From: DASXHD01 sp038239005
Lineage (GTDB): Bacteria > Myxococcota_A > Polyangia > Polyangiales > Polyangiaceae
DNA: 64,000 nucleotides
Direction: 5' to 3'
NCBI GenBank assembly: GCA_038239005.1
Contig: JBBSFE010000007.1
Location: 1 to 64,000, forward strand
Shown: in pieces, positions 35,438-43,666 of the stretch
Layout: every line of letters begins with the position of its first letter
Numbering within the stretch: the first letter of the stretch is position 1
The notes under the pieces: generated by a model
What the model was told of the DNA's origin: nothing
Database searches by the model: none
What the model saw: only the letters and a program-made list of their open reading frames with translations
Translations under genes and position numbers: made by a program

Positions 35438-35517
35438 CATGGAACTGGAAACTTGGCCGTTACGGCGGCGCTGCGATAGCGGATCAAGGAGAGGCACGGG
35501 GGATTCACGGAGGCAAT

Positions 35518-35915
35518 ATGCGTTTTTTGACGCTCGGGATGGCTTTGTCTTTTGCACTGATCGCGCCGGCGAAAACCGCGGACGCCGACAGCAAGCACCT
35601 CGCGCTCGGCGAAGTGGGTGTCGTGGCGATCGGTGCGGCCCACATGACTCCGGCGCTCCGCACGGCGCTCGAAGCGGAGATTCGAGATCTCGATCTTCGC
35701 GCCGCACACAAGGATAGCTCGACACCGAGCTCGATCACGGCTCGTCGTCGACGACGTGCGTCATCTCGGCAACGTTGCGCTCGCGCAACGGAAACTTGTT
35801 CGCCATCCTCGAAGGCCGCGCACGCGCGCAAGGCATGACGGGTCACGTCCCCGAAAGCGCTCTCCGCGGCGCCGTGCATGGCGCGCTCTCGCGCGTCCCC
35901 GACGCTCTCAAATAA
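35518..35915 (+). pseudogene. Small secreted protein gene with a one-base frameshift
   Basis: The ATG at 35518 (GGAGG just upstream) opens a clear signal peptide and a domain M-R-F-L-T-L-G-M-A-L-S-F-A-L-I-A-P-A-K...A-L-R-T-A-L-E-A-E-I. Past 35712 this frame turns Arg/Ser-rich and stops at 35838. From 35718 another frame (-1 relative) reads L-D-T-E-L-D-H-G-S-S-S-T-T-C-V-I, then G-N-L-F-A-I-L-E-G-R-A-R-A-Q-G and A-L-R-G-A-V-H-G-A-L-S-R-V-P-D-A-L-K, ending in TAA at 35913-35915. Restoring one base near 35716 (K-D-K-L-D-T-E) makes one 132-residue protein. Either a recently broken gene or a sequence error. Family function unknown. Confidence 0.7.
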
Positions 35916-35916
35916 T

Positions 35917-36843
35917 TTACGGATAGTCGGTGGAGGTGCGGGCGCCGATTTCGAGGTACTTGGTCGCTGAGGCGTCGGGGTTGTAATACTCGTTGAAGAC
36001 GCCGGTGACCGACGAGAACTTCGTCTTCACGCCCGAGTCGAGGCCGACGAAGTTGCCGCCCGTCATGTAGAACGGGCTCAAGCTGATGATCTGACCGTCG
36101 CTCGAGCCGCCGTCGTAGAAGGTGTCGCCGAGACCGAAGGTTTGGTTTTGTTGCTTTGGTGTGCCCGTGACGTTCGCGATTTCGAGGAGCACGGGGCCGT
36201 AAGTCATTTCGTAATCGGCGAGCGCGTTGATGTCATAGAGGTGCACGCCCGTGATCGGCGTGGGCGTGCCCGTGCCAATCTTGAGCGCGCAACCCGGGTC
36301 GAGGAGGTTCACGTTCAAGATGAGCTCGTTCTGCCCGGCTTCGACTTCGCGGTAAGCCCACGCGAGCATGTTGACTTGATCGCCAACAGCGAGCGTGTCG
36401 AAATATTTCGAGGTGCTCGACGTGACCCACTCTCGAATCGCGTGCTGCGCGCCGGCGGCGAGGCTCGCGTATGTTGGGTCTTGCTGGATGATGAGCTCGC
36501 ACGCGACACCCGCGACGCACGCCCCCTTCGAGATCGCCGTGACGTAAACGCCTTCGATCCAAACTTGAACGGGCGTGACTGGATTGTCGCTCCAGATTTC
36601 GGGAATCGTTTTCGTGGGAACGCCGGTTGGCTGGCTCTTGCAATCGGGCCAGATGAAACCGGGCGCGTCGGTCGGAGGTGCGTCGAAGGTGTCGGCGACG
36701 GCATCGACTGGCGTGCTCACGTCCGGTTGCGTCACGTCGACGCCCGAGTCTTTTCCGGTGATGACGCCGCTATCCCCGCAGGCCACGAACATGGCCACGG
36801 CCGAGCCCCACACCAAGCCAAGCGCCAAAAGCCGCTTTTTCAT
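35917..36843 (-). CDS. Predicted lipoprotein, unknown function
   Basis: A 308-residue protein. M-K-K-R-L-L-A-L-G-L-V-W-G-S-A-V-A-M-F-V-A-C-G-D-S gives a lipobox F-V-A-C at residue 22. A spacer rich in Asp/Val/Pro (25-70) precedes the folded part with C-K-S-Q-P-T-G and a disulfide-compatible C-V-A-G-V-A-C pair. The body contains V-Q-V-W-I-E-G-V-Y-V-T-A-I and D-Q-V-N-M-L-A-W-A-Y-R-E-V-E, a strand pattern like OB-fold nucleic-acid-domain proteins often exported in myxobacteria, without certainty. The start ATG is nine bases after a TGC-TAGAGG box; a longer frame to 36861 would place the start before the predicted transcript. Convergent with the frameshifted gene. Confidence 0.75.
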   Translation of the reverse strand: MKKRLLALGLVWGSAVAMFVACGDSGVITGKDSGVDVTQPDVSTPVDAVADTFDAPPTDAPGFIWPDCKSQPTGVPTKTIPEIWSDNPVTPVQVWIEGVYVTAISKGACVAGVACELIIQQDPTYASLAAGAQHAIREWVTSSTSKYFDTLAVGDQVNMLAWAYREVEAGQNELILNVNLLDPGCALKIGTGTPTPITGVHLYDINALADYEMTYGPVLLEIANVTGTPKQQNQTFGLGDTFYDGGSSDGQIISLSPFYMTGGNFVGLDSGVKTKFSSVTGVFNEYYNPDASATKYLEIGARTSTDYP

Positions 36844-36851
36844 CGCGCTGC

Positions 36852-36860
36852 CCTCTAGCA
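36852..36860 (-). promoter_or_regulatory. Extended -10 element, leaderless start
   Basis: Reverse-strand TGC followed by TAGAGG (hexamer 36857 to 36852); the ATG at 36843 begins nine bases further on. Confidence 0.4.
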
Positions 36861-36879
36861 CGTGAGAAAACCGGTTGCC

Positions 36880-37962
36880 ATGAAGCGCATCGGAACAATC
36901 CTTCTATTGGTTGCGTGCGGGGGCAGTGAGCCGGCCGTCACGAATCCGAAACCGCAACCGAGCACCACGGCGACGCCCACGGCGACCGCCACGGCGACCG
37001 CATCGGCGACCTCGACGCCGCAAGGCACGAAAGACGTGCCATGTGATGCGCTCGCCGCCGAGCGCGCCGCCGAAACGCAGAAGCTCAAGACGATCACCGA
37101 ATCGAAAGATCCGCTCTCGCACGTTCAGTCGATGAACGACGACGTCGTCGGCACGTTCGGCAAATGCATCAAGACCAAATCGGGCGGCGCGTGGGGCGTC
37201 GGCGTCAAAGAGCTCAAAGAAGAGCTCCACGGCGTGACGGCGCAGCTCGTCGCGTATCATTCTGATGCCAAGGGAACGAAGACGAGCTTCGTGCTCCAAG
37301 GCACCGTGCGCACGAAGGATCGCGCGTTCCAGAGCCACGAGCTCGATCACGTCGCGTTCGATTCGCAGCAAGCCTTCGACTTCGACGGCGACGGCGAGGA
37401 CGAATACATTTTGATCGGGCACGACCAAACCAAAGACGGGCCACGCGATCCGATGGCCTACATCGTCGAGTTCAAGAACAACGCCGTGTCGATGTATCCA
37501 CCCGCGAAGGATCTCCCAATCTTCCGCGTCGAAGACGTCGACCGCGACGGCCGACTCGACTTCGTTTCGTACGGCCCCTATCGCGCTCGTGTTCCTGCGC
37601 GTTGCAACGGCGCGCCCGCGCAAGTCGTCGGCCCGGCGATGCTCGTGCACTCGCTCCCGAACGGGACGTTCTCGATGACCGACGATCGCTCCATCGCATT
37701 CGCAAAGCAGCACTGCGAGAAACCGGGCTTCACAGTCGCGCGTGACGACGAGAAACACGTCGACGACGATCAAACGTTCGTCAACATCGCGTGCGCGCGC
37801 CTGTGGGGCATGAGCGAAGGCCAAGCCGTGAGCGCCGTGGCGTCGAGCTGCTCGGCGATTCGCGGCGAAGCGGGCTGTCGCGATTCGGCGCTAACGGCGT
37901 GCGTGTACCCCGCCGAGATGACGGCATGGGCGCGCGCAAAGCCGCCGCTCACTCTCAAATGA
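36880..37962 (+). CDS. Predicted lipoprotein with FG-GAP-like Ca-binding loops
   Basis: A 360-residue protein. Short signal M-K-R-I-G-T-I-L-L-L-V-A-C-G-G (lipobox L-V-A-C, Cys 13), then a Thr/Ala/Pro-rich linker coded by a run of near-repeats of ACGGCGACC (36966-37005). Two D-x-D-x-D-G loops occur: F-D-F-D-G-D-G-E-D-E-Y-I-L-I-G and V-E-D-V-D-R-D-G-R-L-D-F-V, as in VCBS/FG-GAP calcium-binding blades. Several Cys in the C-terminal part (C-N-G-A, H-C-E-K, I-A-C-A-R, S-S-C-S, C-R-D, T-A-C-V) probably pair. The frame also opens at a GTG (36862) but the signal peptide begins at the ATG. The stop overlaps the methyltransferase start (ATGA). Confidence 0.75.
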   Translation: MKRIGTILLLVACGGSEPAVTNPKPQPSTTATPTATATATASATSTPQGTKDVPCDALAAERAAETQKLKTITESKDPLSHVQSMNDDVVGTFGKCIKTKSGGAWGVGVKELKEELHGVTAQLVAYHSDAKGTKTSFVLQGTVRTKDRAFQSHELDHVAFDSQQAFDFDGDGEDEYILIGHDQTKDGPRDPMAYIVEFKNNAVSMYPPAKDLPIFRVEDVDRDGRLDFVSYGPYRARVPARCNGAPAQVVGPAMLVHSLPNGTFSMTDDRSIAFAKQHCEKPGFTVARDDEKHVDDDQTFVNIACARLWGMSEGQAVSAVASSCSAIRGEAGCRDSALTACVYPAEMTAWARAKPPLTLK

Positions 37963-38693
37963 CCTCTTCGATTTCCGAGCACTACGATCTCCATCTCGCC
38001 GAGCATTACTCCTGGCTCTTCGGGGGATTGCCCGAGCGCATCGCAGAGAACCGCGCACTCTTCGAATCGCTCGGCATTCGCGGCGAACGCGCGCTCGACA
38101 TCGGCGCAGGCTCGGGCTTTCAATCGATCCCGCTCGCGAAGCTCGGCTTCGGCGTCACCGCGGTCGACCTCAGCGCCAAGCTCCTCGCGGAGCTGCGCCA
38201 AAACGGCGCTGGGCTGCCGATCGAAATCGTCCACGACGACATCTTGCGCTGCATCACCACGATGCCTCCAGCATCGTTCGACGCATGCGTCTGCATGGGC
38301 GACACGCTCACCCACCTCGCAAGCTTCGGCGACGTTCAGCGCTTGCTGCGCGAAGTTCATCGCGTATCGAAACCCGGCGCACACCTCGTGATCGCACTTC
38401 GCGATTTCACGAACGAGCTCCGCGCCGAAGCACGCTTCATCCCCGTTCGCGCCGACGAGCACACGGTGTTCTCGTGCTTCCTCGAATACGAAGGCGACCA
38501 CGTCCGCGTCTACGACATCATCCATCGCAAAACCGAAGCCGGCTGGGACATGCGCGTCTCTTCCTACAAGAAGCTCCGCATCGCCCCCGATTGGCTCGAA
38601 AAACGCGCGAACGAAACGGGCTTCGACCTCGTCACGAAAAGCGAAGCCCGCGGCATGCACCAACTCGATCTCCTCCGACGGCGGTCGGTGTGA
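37959..38693 (+). CDS. Class I SAM-dependent methyltransferase
   Basis: A 244-residue Rossmann-fold methyltransferase. Motif I is A-L-D-I-G-A-G-S-G-F-Q-S-I-P-L-A at about 45-60, motif II V-T-A-V-D-L-S, motif IV D-A-C-V-C-M-G-D-T-L-T-H-L and the post-motif region G-A-H-L-V-I-A-L-R-D-F. Such proteins methylate small molecules or cofactors; the substrate is not evident. The ATG overlaps the lipoprotein stop by ATGA, so it is translated from the same message, although the two have no obvious joint function. No signal peptide; cytoplasmic. Confidence 0.88.
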   Translation: MTSSISEHYDLHLAEHYSWLFGGLPERIAENRALFESLGIRGERALDIGAGSGFQSIPLAKLGFGVTAVDLSAKLLAELRQNGAGLPIEIVHDDILRCITTMPPASFDACVCMGDTLTHLASFGDVQRLLREVHRVSKPGAHLVIALRDFTNELRAEARFIPVRADEHTVFSCFLEYEGDHVRVYDIIHRKTEAGWDMRVSSYKKLRIAPDWLEKRANETGFDLVTKSEARGMHQLDLLRRRSV

Positions 38694-38705
38694 CGCGAAG
38701 CGATC

Positions 38706-38714
38706 TGCTACCCT
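38706..38714 (+). promoter_or_regulatory. Extended -10 element, leaderless start
   Basis: TGC followed by TACCCT (hexamer 38709-38714); the ATG at 38722 begins eight bases later. The same hexamer is used before the giant TPR gene. Confidence 0.45.
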
Positions 38715-38721
38715 TTGACTC

Positions 38722-40056
38722 ATGCGCCCGCGACACATCGGATTCCTCTGCGCCGGCGTCGCGTGTGTCGGGGACGTCGCGATCGTCCCTAACGATGGCG
38801 GTGGTGAAGCTAGCGCGCTCGACGGGTCAACGTTCGATGTCGGCGCCGATTCCGAAGGCGGCACAGCACTCTCGAGTGTGAACGGCAAGATCGTCGACAG
38901 TCGTGGACTTCCGGTCGCAGGCGCGAGCCTGCGCGTTGGCGCGAACGGCGGAGTAACTCAGACGAGCGACGCCAACGGAGCGTTCACCATCCTCGCTCCG
39001 CCTACCTACGACATCAGTGTGGCCTCGCCCGGCGGCAAGCACACCGTGACGAGCTACCTCGGTCTGTCGCGCCGCGACCCGAAGCTCACCCTCGGTGATG
39101 TGGCGCCAAGCACATCGACGATCACCCTCGCGGGAAGCATTGCGGGTGCGCCCGCAAAGTCGTTGGGTGCTTCGACGTACGCGCTCGCTGCAGGGGTTGG
39201 GAGCGACGCATGGGGATATGCGACGACTCCATCGGCCGGGACCTATAGCGTTGTGAACGCGACTTATGTCGGTCCAAGCAACGGTACCGGGAATCTTTCT
39301 GTGCTCGTTGCGAATAGCTCGCTAGGCGAGGGGCCTTACTTCATGGGTACCTCGAGCTCGATTGGGCTCGCCAATGGCGGTACGTTCAACGCAATCAATC
39401 TGGCCGTGACAACGCCAACCGAGACTTCCATGACTGGAACCGTGACGACCGCCGGCGGATCTTTGGTTGGTCTTCGCAAACAAATAACGCTCTCACCAGG
39501 TGTGGGGATCGAATTTGCGTTTGACCCTGGCGCGGTCAGTTTCAACACGAAGTTCCCGGCGATTGGCGGCGGCACACTCTCCATCAATGCGGTCGTGGGC
39601 GGGGTTCCAAGCGCATCGGGCAACGCGTGGGCTTTCGCGAGCGGAGTGAAAGCGGGCGATCCGCCGGTGTCACTTACAATTCCGGCGGCGCCCATTCCAT
39701 CGGCACCCGCCGATGGCGCCATCGGCGTGGATGCGTCATCGCAGTTGTTTCAGTGGGCGGGCAGTGGCCTGTCCTTCGTATCGATTCAATGCAAAGTTGG
39801 CGACGCCGGAGCCGCGGCGTTCAACATCCTCACATCGGCTCATCAGCTGACGTTGCCCGACGCGGCCGATCTCGGCGTGCCGACACTCACCGGCGCCGCT
39901 TGCTCTTGGTCCGTGACCAGTCTCACCGCGTTTGCCGACGTCGACGACGCAGCAAAAGACGGCCTCCTTGGCGGGCGCCCCAGCATGATGTTTGCGCTGC
40001 TGTCGCGCACGGGCGCCGAGGTTTCTTCCCCGGCGCGCTCCTTCGCTCTGAAATGA
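38722..40056 (+). CDS. Lipoprotein with carboxypeptidase-regulatory-like (CarboxypepD_reg) domain
   Basis: A 444-residue protein. N-terminus M-R-P-R-H-I-G-F-L-C-A-G-V-A-C-V-G; the lipobox G-V-A-C puts the lipid at Cys 15. Residues 50-115 are a CarboxypepD_reg-type beta-sandwich (V-N-G-K-I-V-D-S-R-G-L-P-V-A-G-A-S-L-R-V...T-D-A-N-G-A-F-T-I), a common surface-protein module. The rest is repetitive beta strands rich in Gly, Ser, Thr and Ala with A-P-A-D-G-A-I-G-V-D-A-S-S-Q-L-F-Q-W, a fibronectin-like signature. No enzyme motif. Probably exposed on the outer membrane. The next gene starts 104 bases downstream in the same direction. Confidence 0.78.
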   Translation: MRPRHIGFLCAGVACVGDVAIVPNDGGGEASALDGSTFDVGADSEGGTALSSVNGKIVDSRGLPVAGASLRVGANGGVTQTSDANGAFTILAPPTYDISVASPGGKHTVTSYLGLSRRDPKLTLGDVAPSTSTITLAGSIAGAPAKSLGASTYALAAGVGSDAWGYATTPSAGTYSVVNATYVGPSNGTGNLSVLVANSSLGEGPYFMGTSSSIGLANGGTFNAINLAVTTPTETSMTGTVTTAGGSLVGLRKQITLSPGVGIEFAFDPGAVSFNTKFPAIGGGTLSINAVVGGVPSASGNAWAFASGVKAGDPPVSLTIPAAPIPSAPADGAIGVDASSQLFQWAGSGLSFVSIQCKVGDAGAAAFNILTSAHQLTLPDAADLGVPTLTGAACSWSVTSLTAFADVDDAAKDGLLGGRPSMMFALLSRTGAEVSSPARSFALK

Positions 40057-40147
40057 CCTGCTTCGAAGGCGCGGCAGATTGGGCGCGGTCCGTTTCGTAG
40101 CGCGCGACGCCATGCGCGTCCTCCAGCGCTGGGCCAAAGACGTGCTG

Positions 40148-40153
40148 TAGACT
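40148..40153 (+). promoter_or_regulatory. -10 hexamer TAGACT, leaderless GTG start
   Basis: TAGACT ends seven bases before the GTG at 40160; a TGC lies at 40143-40145. The 91 bases upstream back to the previous stop hold no other feature I can identify. Confidence 0.4.
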
Positions 40154-40159
40154 GCCGTC

Positions 40160-41665
40160 GTGCTCCGGACGATCTCGCTCCTCGCCGTTCTCTTCACGAC
40201 CGCCGCCATCGCCGCGTGCAGCAACAAACCACCACCTGTCGTCGACGCGGGCGCAGGCGCGCCAACTGCGGCGACGGCGTTCGTCGTTCCGACCGTCACC
40301 TGGGATCCGAAGACGCGCGAAGCTGCGATTGCGGCGGGCAAGACCGCGCTCGTGCAGAACGAGTGCCGCCGCTGTCACGACATCGACGATCTCCCCGCGC
40401 CCGTTCGCCCGAACTACTGCACGAGCTGCCACGAATTTCTCCTCGGCCTCAAACCCGGCGACAAACAATTCGAGGAAATCAAAACGCACGCGGGCCCCGA
40501 CATCATCGCGCGCTACCAGAAGAACATCGTGCACCTCATCAAGGTGCCGAACCTCACGAACCTCGGGCGTCGCGTGCGCGCCGACTACATCGCGACGTTC
40601 CTCTCCGAGCCGTACGATCAACGACCCACGCTCGAAGAGAGCATGATTCGCCATCACCTCAGCGACGACGACATCAAAGCCGTCGCGCGCTACTTCGCCG
40701 CCGTCGCGAACGCGCCCGATCCATACGCACCCGATTTCAAAGCGCCCGAGCTCGGCAAACGCCCCGAACAAAAGCGACTCGACAAGGGGAAATCGCTTTT
40801 CATGAGCAAGGGCTGCACAGCGTGCCACACGTTCGGCAACGTCGACACCGGCATCACGCGCGCGGCGCTCGAAGGCGCACGCGCAACGAGCTCGCTCGCG
40901 CCGAACCTTCGTTACGCAAGAGAGCGCACGCGACCGGACGTGATTGTCGCGTGGATTCAGAACGCCGCGCTCATCATGCCGGGCACGCTCATGCCCGCGA
41001 GCGGCCTCTCACACGATGAAGCCGAGCTCGTGCGTGATTGGCTTTTCTTCGCCGACCCCGAAGTGCACCCATCTCCCGAAGTGCTCGTGCCCGCGCCGCC
41101 GAAGATCCTCGACCGGCCCGTGCCCTACGAAGAGATGAAAGCGCGCACGCTCGGGAAAGTTTGCGTTCACTGCCACATGAACGATTTCGAAAAAGACACC
41201 GGACCCGGCAACAAGGGCGGCTTTGGCTACAAAGGCATCGGGCTCGCGATGCGCACGTACGAAGCGCTCGTCAACGGCGCAGTCGGCGCGGACGGCAAAC
41301 GTTATTCGGTGCTCGTCACGCGTCCCGGCGAGACGACGCCGCCGGTCGTCGCCGCGATGCTCGAGCGCCGCGTCGAAGAGCAACGCGATCACGTCTACGC
41401 CTTCGAAGACGTCGAGCGCCCGCACTACCCGCGCGTGCCGAAGGCGATCCTCGGAATGCCGATGGGAATACCGTCGATGACCGACGACGAGATCTCGATC
41501 CTCGCGACATGGATCGCGCAAGGCTGCAAAGGCCCGACAACCGTGTGGGGAAAGCCGGGCATCAACGACGGGCTCCTCACGCAAGACGGCCCGCTCAAAA
41601 AGAACGCGGGCTGCGAAGTTCGCGGCCCCGAGCACCCGCGCCCGAAGTGGGCGTGCGATCAGTAA
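40160..41665 (+). CDS. Four-haem c-type cytochrome lipoprotein
   Basis: A 501-residue protein. Signal with lipobox A-I-A-A-C at Cys 20. Four C-x-x-C-H haem sites: C-R-R-C-H (69-73), C-T-S-C-H (87-91), C-T-A-C-H (219-223) and C-V-H-C-H (335-339). The last two sit in ordinary mono-haem cytochrome c-like folds followed by possible distal ligands (M-P-G-T-L-M-P and G-M-P-M-G-I-P-S-M). The first two sites are packed in one 25-residue stretch, more like multihaem proteins. Expected in the periplasm, lipid-anchored, carrying electrons; partner oxidase or reductase is not in the window. Start GTG follows a -10 box directly. Convergent with the OPT transporter gene. Confidence 0.87.
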   Translation: MLRTISLLAVLFTTAAIAACSNKPPPVVDAGAGAPTAATAFVVPTVTWDPKTREAAIAAGKTALVQNECRRCHDIDDLPAPVRPNYCTSCHEFLLGLKPGDKQFEEIKTHAGPDIIARYQKNIVHLIKVPNLTNLGRRVRADYIATFLSEPYDQRPTLEESMIRHHLSDDDIKAVARYFAAVANAPDPYAPDFKAPELGKRPEQKRLDKGKSLFMSKGCTACHTFGNVDTGITRAALEGARATSSLAPNLRYARERTRPDVIVAWIQNAALIMPGTLMPASGLSHDEAELVRDWLFFADPEVHPSPEVLVPAPPKILDRPVPYEEMKARTLGKVCVHCHMNDFEKDTGPGNKGGFGYKGIGLAMRTYEALVNGAVGADGKRYSVLVTRPGETTPPVVAAMLERRVEEQRDHVYAFEDVERPHYPRVPKAILGMPMGIPSMTDDEISILATWIAQGCKGPTTVWGKPGINDGLLTQDGPLKKNAGCEVRGPEHPRPKWACDQ

Positions 41666-41678
41666 TCAGGACGGTGGC

Positions 41679-43652
41679 TCATTCGAGATAGCCAGCCGCG
41701 CTGAGAAGCGCGACCGCAACGCCGAGAAGGCTCTCGCCCGCGATGATGCCCGACGCCACCGGGATGACGTAACGCTCGCCGTGCTCCTTCTTGTAGCGCG
41801 CCCAGAGGTACGCGATGAGCGCGCCCATGAACATCGAGATCGAGTTGAAGCACGGAATGACGAGCGCGAGCCCGAGGCCCGTCGCGCTGGGCATCCACTT
41901 TTTGTATTTCGGCATCGCGAGCTCGAGCAGCGGAAGGGCGATTCCGATCGCGCCGCCGATGACGATGCCCCAGCGCGCCCACGGGTGCAGCGACTCGACG
42001 CCGTTCGCAAGCAGCTCGGCGACGCCCTTCCAGACTTGTGCGCTCGGCGCGGGAAAACGATCCGTGCCGAGTGCGTCGGGTGTTGGCACGAGCGCGTAGA
42101 ACGCAGGTACCGAAACGGCCGTGCCGATGAGCGTGCCCGAGAGCTGCGCGAGGAACTGCTGGCGAGGGTTTGCGCCGAGCTGGTAGCCGCTCTTCAAGTC
42201 GTTGAGCAAATCGGCCGACGCGCCGGCGGTGCCCGCGGTGAGGCTCGCCGTCATGAGGTTCGTCGTGATGTTCGAGGGCGCGAGCACGCCGTAGGTGAGT
42301 TGCGTGATTTTGCCCATCGCGCCGACGGGCGTGATGTCCGTCTCGCCCGTCGCGCGGCACGCGACGATCGCGAGCATGAACGAAAGCATGACGGCGACAA
42401 CGCCGAGCCATGGGCGAATGTCGAACGCGACGTACCCAATGATGACGAGGCCGACCGTCGCCAAGCCAGTGCCGATCGCAAACCAAGAAGACGGTACTTC
42501 GATCTTGTCGAGCTCGGCGCGCGTCTTTTCGATGGGGTCGTCGGACGTTGCGCTGTGATGTTTGTTGCCCTTGAGCAATTTTCCGAATCCCGAAAATGCG
42601 CGCATCACCGTGCGCCACTGCAGCGCGAACGTGAGCAAGCCCGACGTCACCATCAGCGCGGCCCCTGGCCACAAGCTGAACGACACGATGCCGCGATAGC
42701 CGAGCGCGGGAAGCCCGTGCGCGTCGAGGTGCGTCTTGATGACACCGTGATCGAGCGCGAGCGGCGCGAGCACGCCAAAGTTGAGAAGGCCGGCGACGAC
42801 CATGCTGATCGTCGTACGAAGGCCCATCAGCATTCCGGCGCCCACCATGATGAGCGAGCCTTCGAACCCGATGGTGTACTGGAAGAGCGAGAGGCCGCGG
42901 ATCCTCGCGAGCGGGATCTGGAACACGCCGGGGATCGTCGGGCTCGAGGCTGGCCCATTGAGCTTTGTGAGGAAGCCGAGAATCGCGTGGCCCGGGGCGC
43001 CGTGAGCGTCGCGTATCCATGCGATGAGCGCGCCGACGCCCATCGTCGTGAAGAGAGCGCGCGCCTTTTTGATCGCTTCGCCACCGGAACCATAGAGCGA
43101 CTTCAGCGTTTCGGCGGCCGCGGTGCCCGACGGGAAGCGCAGCTTCTCGACGTTGATCATTTGGCGCTTCATCGGAATCGCCATGACGGTGCCGAGAGCG
43201 GCCATGAAAAACAGCCAACCCATGAGCACGCCCATCGGCAAATGCTTTCCGCGGACGAGGAGCAACGCTGAGATCGCCGACGAGAGAATGATGGTCGTCG
43301 TGCTGGCCGCGCTCGATGCGGTCGACTGCATCGAGTTGTTTTCGAGGATCGTAAGGTTCTTGCCGAAGAGCCGCGGCGCGATGCGCGAGAGCGTGGAGTA
43401 GACGGCGTACGAAAGAATGCACGCGGTGATGGCGACGCCGAGACCCCAACCGGTTTTCAGACCGACGTAGAGGTTCGACAAACACATGACCGCGCCGATG
43501 ACGCTGCCGACGATGAACGAGCGCAGCGTGAACTGCTTTTGGTGACCGCGATACACCGTGCGGAACCAGTCGACCTCGGGATCACCGCTCGGTTCGAACG
43601 GCGGTGGCGAAGGCTCGCGATACGGCTCTTCGGGCGTGGGGACGGTGGCCAT
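41679..43652 (-). CDS. OPT-family oligopeptide/metal-chelate transporter
   Basis: A 657-residue inner-membrane protein with about 14-16 hydrophobic helices. The family's N-D-L-K-S-G-Y (here L-L-N-D-L-K-S-G-Y-Q-L-G-A-N-P-R-Q-Q) and N-L-Y-V-G-L-K-T-G-W-G near the N-terminus are clear, as in bacterial OPT/YSL members that import peptides or metal-siderophore-like chelates. The N-terminus is a Pro/Glu-rich cytoplasmic tail. The ATG is preceded by AGGAGGGG and lies 14 bases after the stop of the large lipoprotein gene, so both come from one transcript. Substrate unknown; the linked lipoprotein could be a binding or regulatory partner. Confidence 0.9.
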   Translation of the reverse strand: MATVPTPEEPYREPSPPPFEPSGDPEVDWFRTVYRGHQKQFTLRSFIVGSVIGAVMCLSNLYVGLKTGWGLGVAITACILSYAVYSTLSRIAPRLFGKNLTILENNSMQSTASSAASTTTIILSSAISALLLVRGKHLPMGVLMGWLFFMAALGTVMAIPMKRQMINVEKLRFPSGTAAAETLKSLYGSGGEAIKKARALFTTMGVGALIAWIRDAHGAPGHAILGFLTKLNGPASSPTIPGVFQIPLARIRGLSLFQYTIGFEGSLIMVGAGMLMGLRTTISMVVAGLLNFGVLAPLALDHGVIKTHLDAHGLPALGYRGIVSFSLWPGAALMVTSGLLTFALQWRTVMRAFSGFGKLLKGNKHHSATSDDPIEKTRAELDKIEVPSSWFAIGTGLATVGLVIIGYVAFDIRPWLGVVAVMLSFMLAIVACRATGETDITPVGAMGKITQLTYGVLAPSNITTNLMTASLTAGTAGASADLLNDLKSGYQLGANPRQQFLAQLSGTLIGTAVSVPAFYALVPTPDALGTDRFPAPSAQVWKGVAELLANGVESLHPWARWGIVIGGAIGIALPLLELAMPKYKKWMPSATGLGLALVIPCFNSISMFMGALIAYLWARYKKEHGERYVIPVASGIIAGESLLGVAVALLSAAGYLE

Positions 43653-43666
43653 CCGCCCCTCCTATC

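Noticed and set aside
36966..37005. ACGGCGACC near-repeat as a CRISPR or mobile repeat
   Set aside because: It is coding, in frame, and yields a Thr/Ala-rich lipoprotein linker; there are no spacers.
41781..43271. A 496-residue plus-strand frame
   Set aside because: Antisense to the OPT transporter, charged composition with no hydrophobic core.
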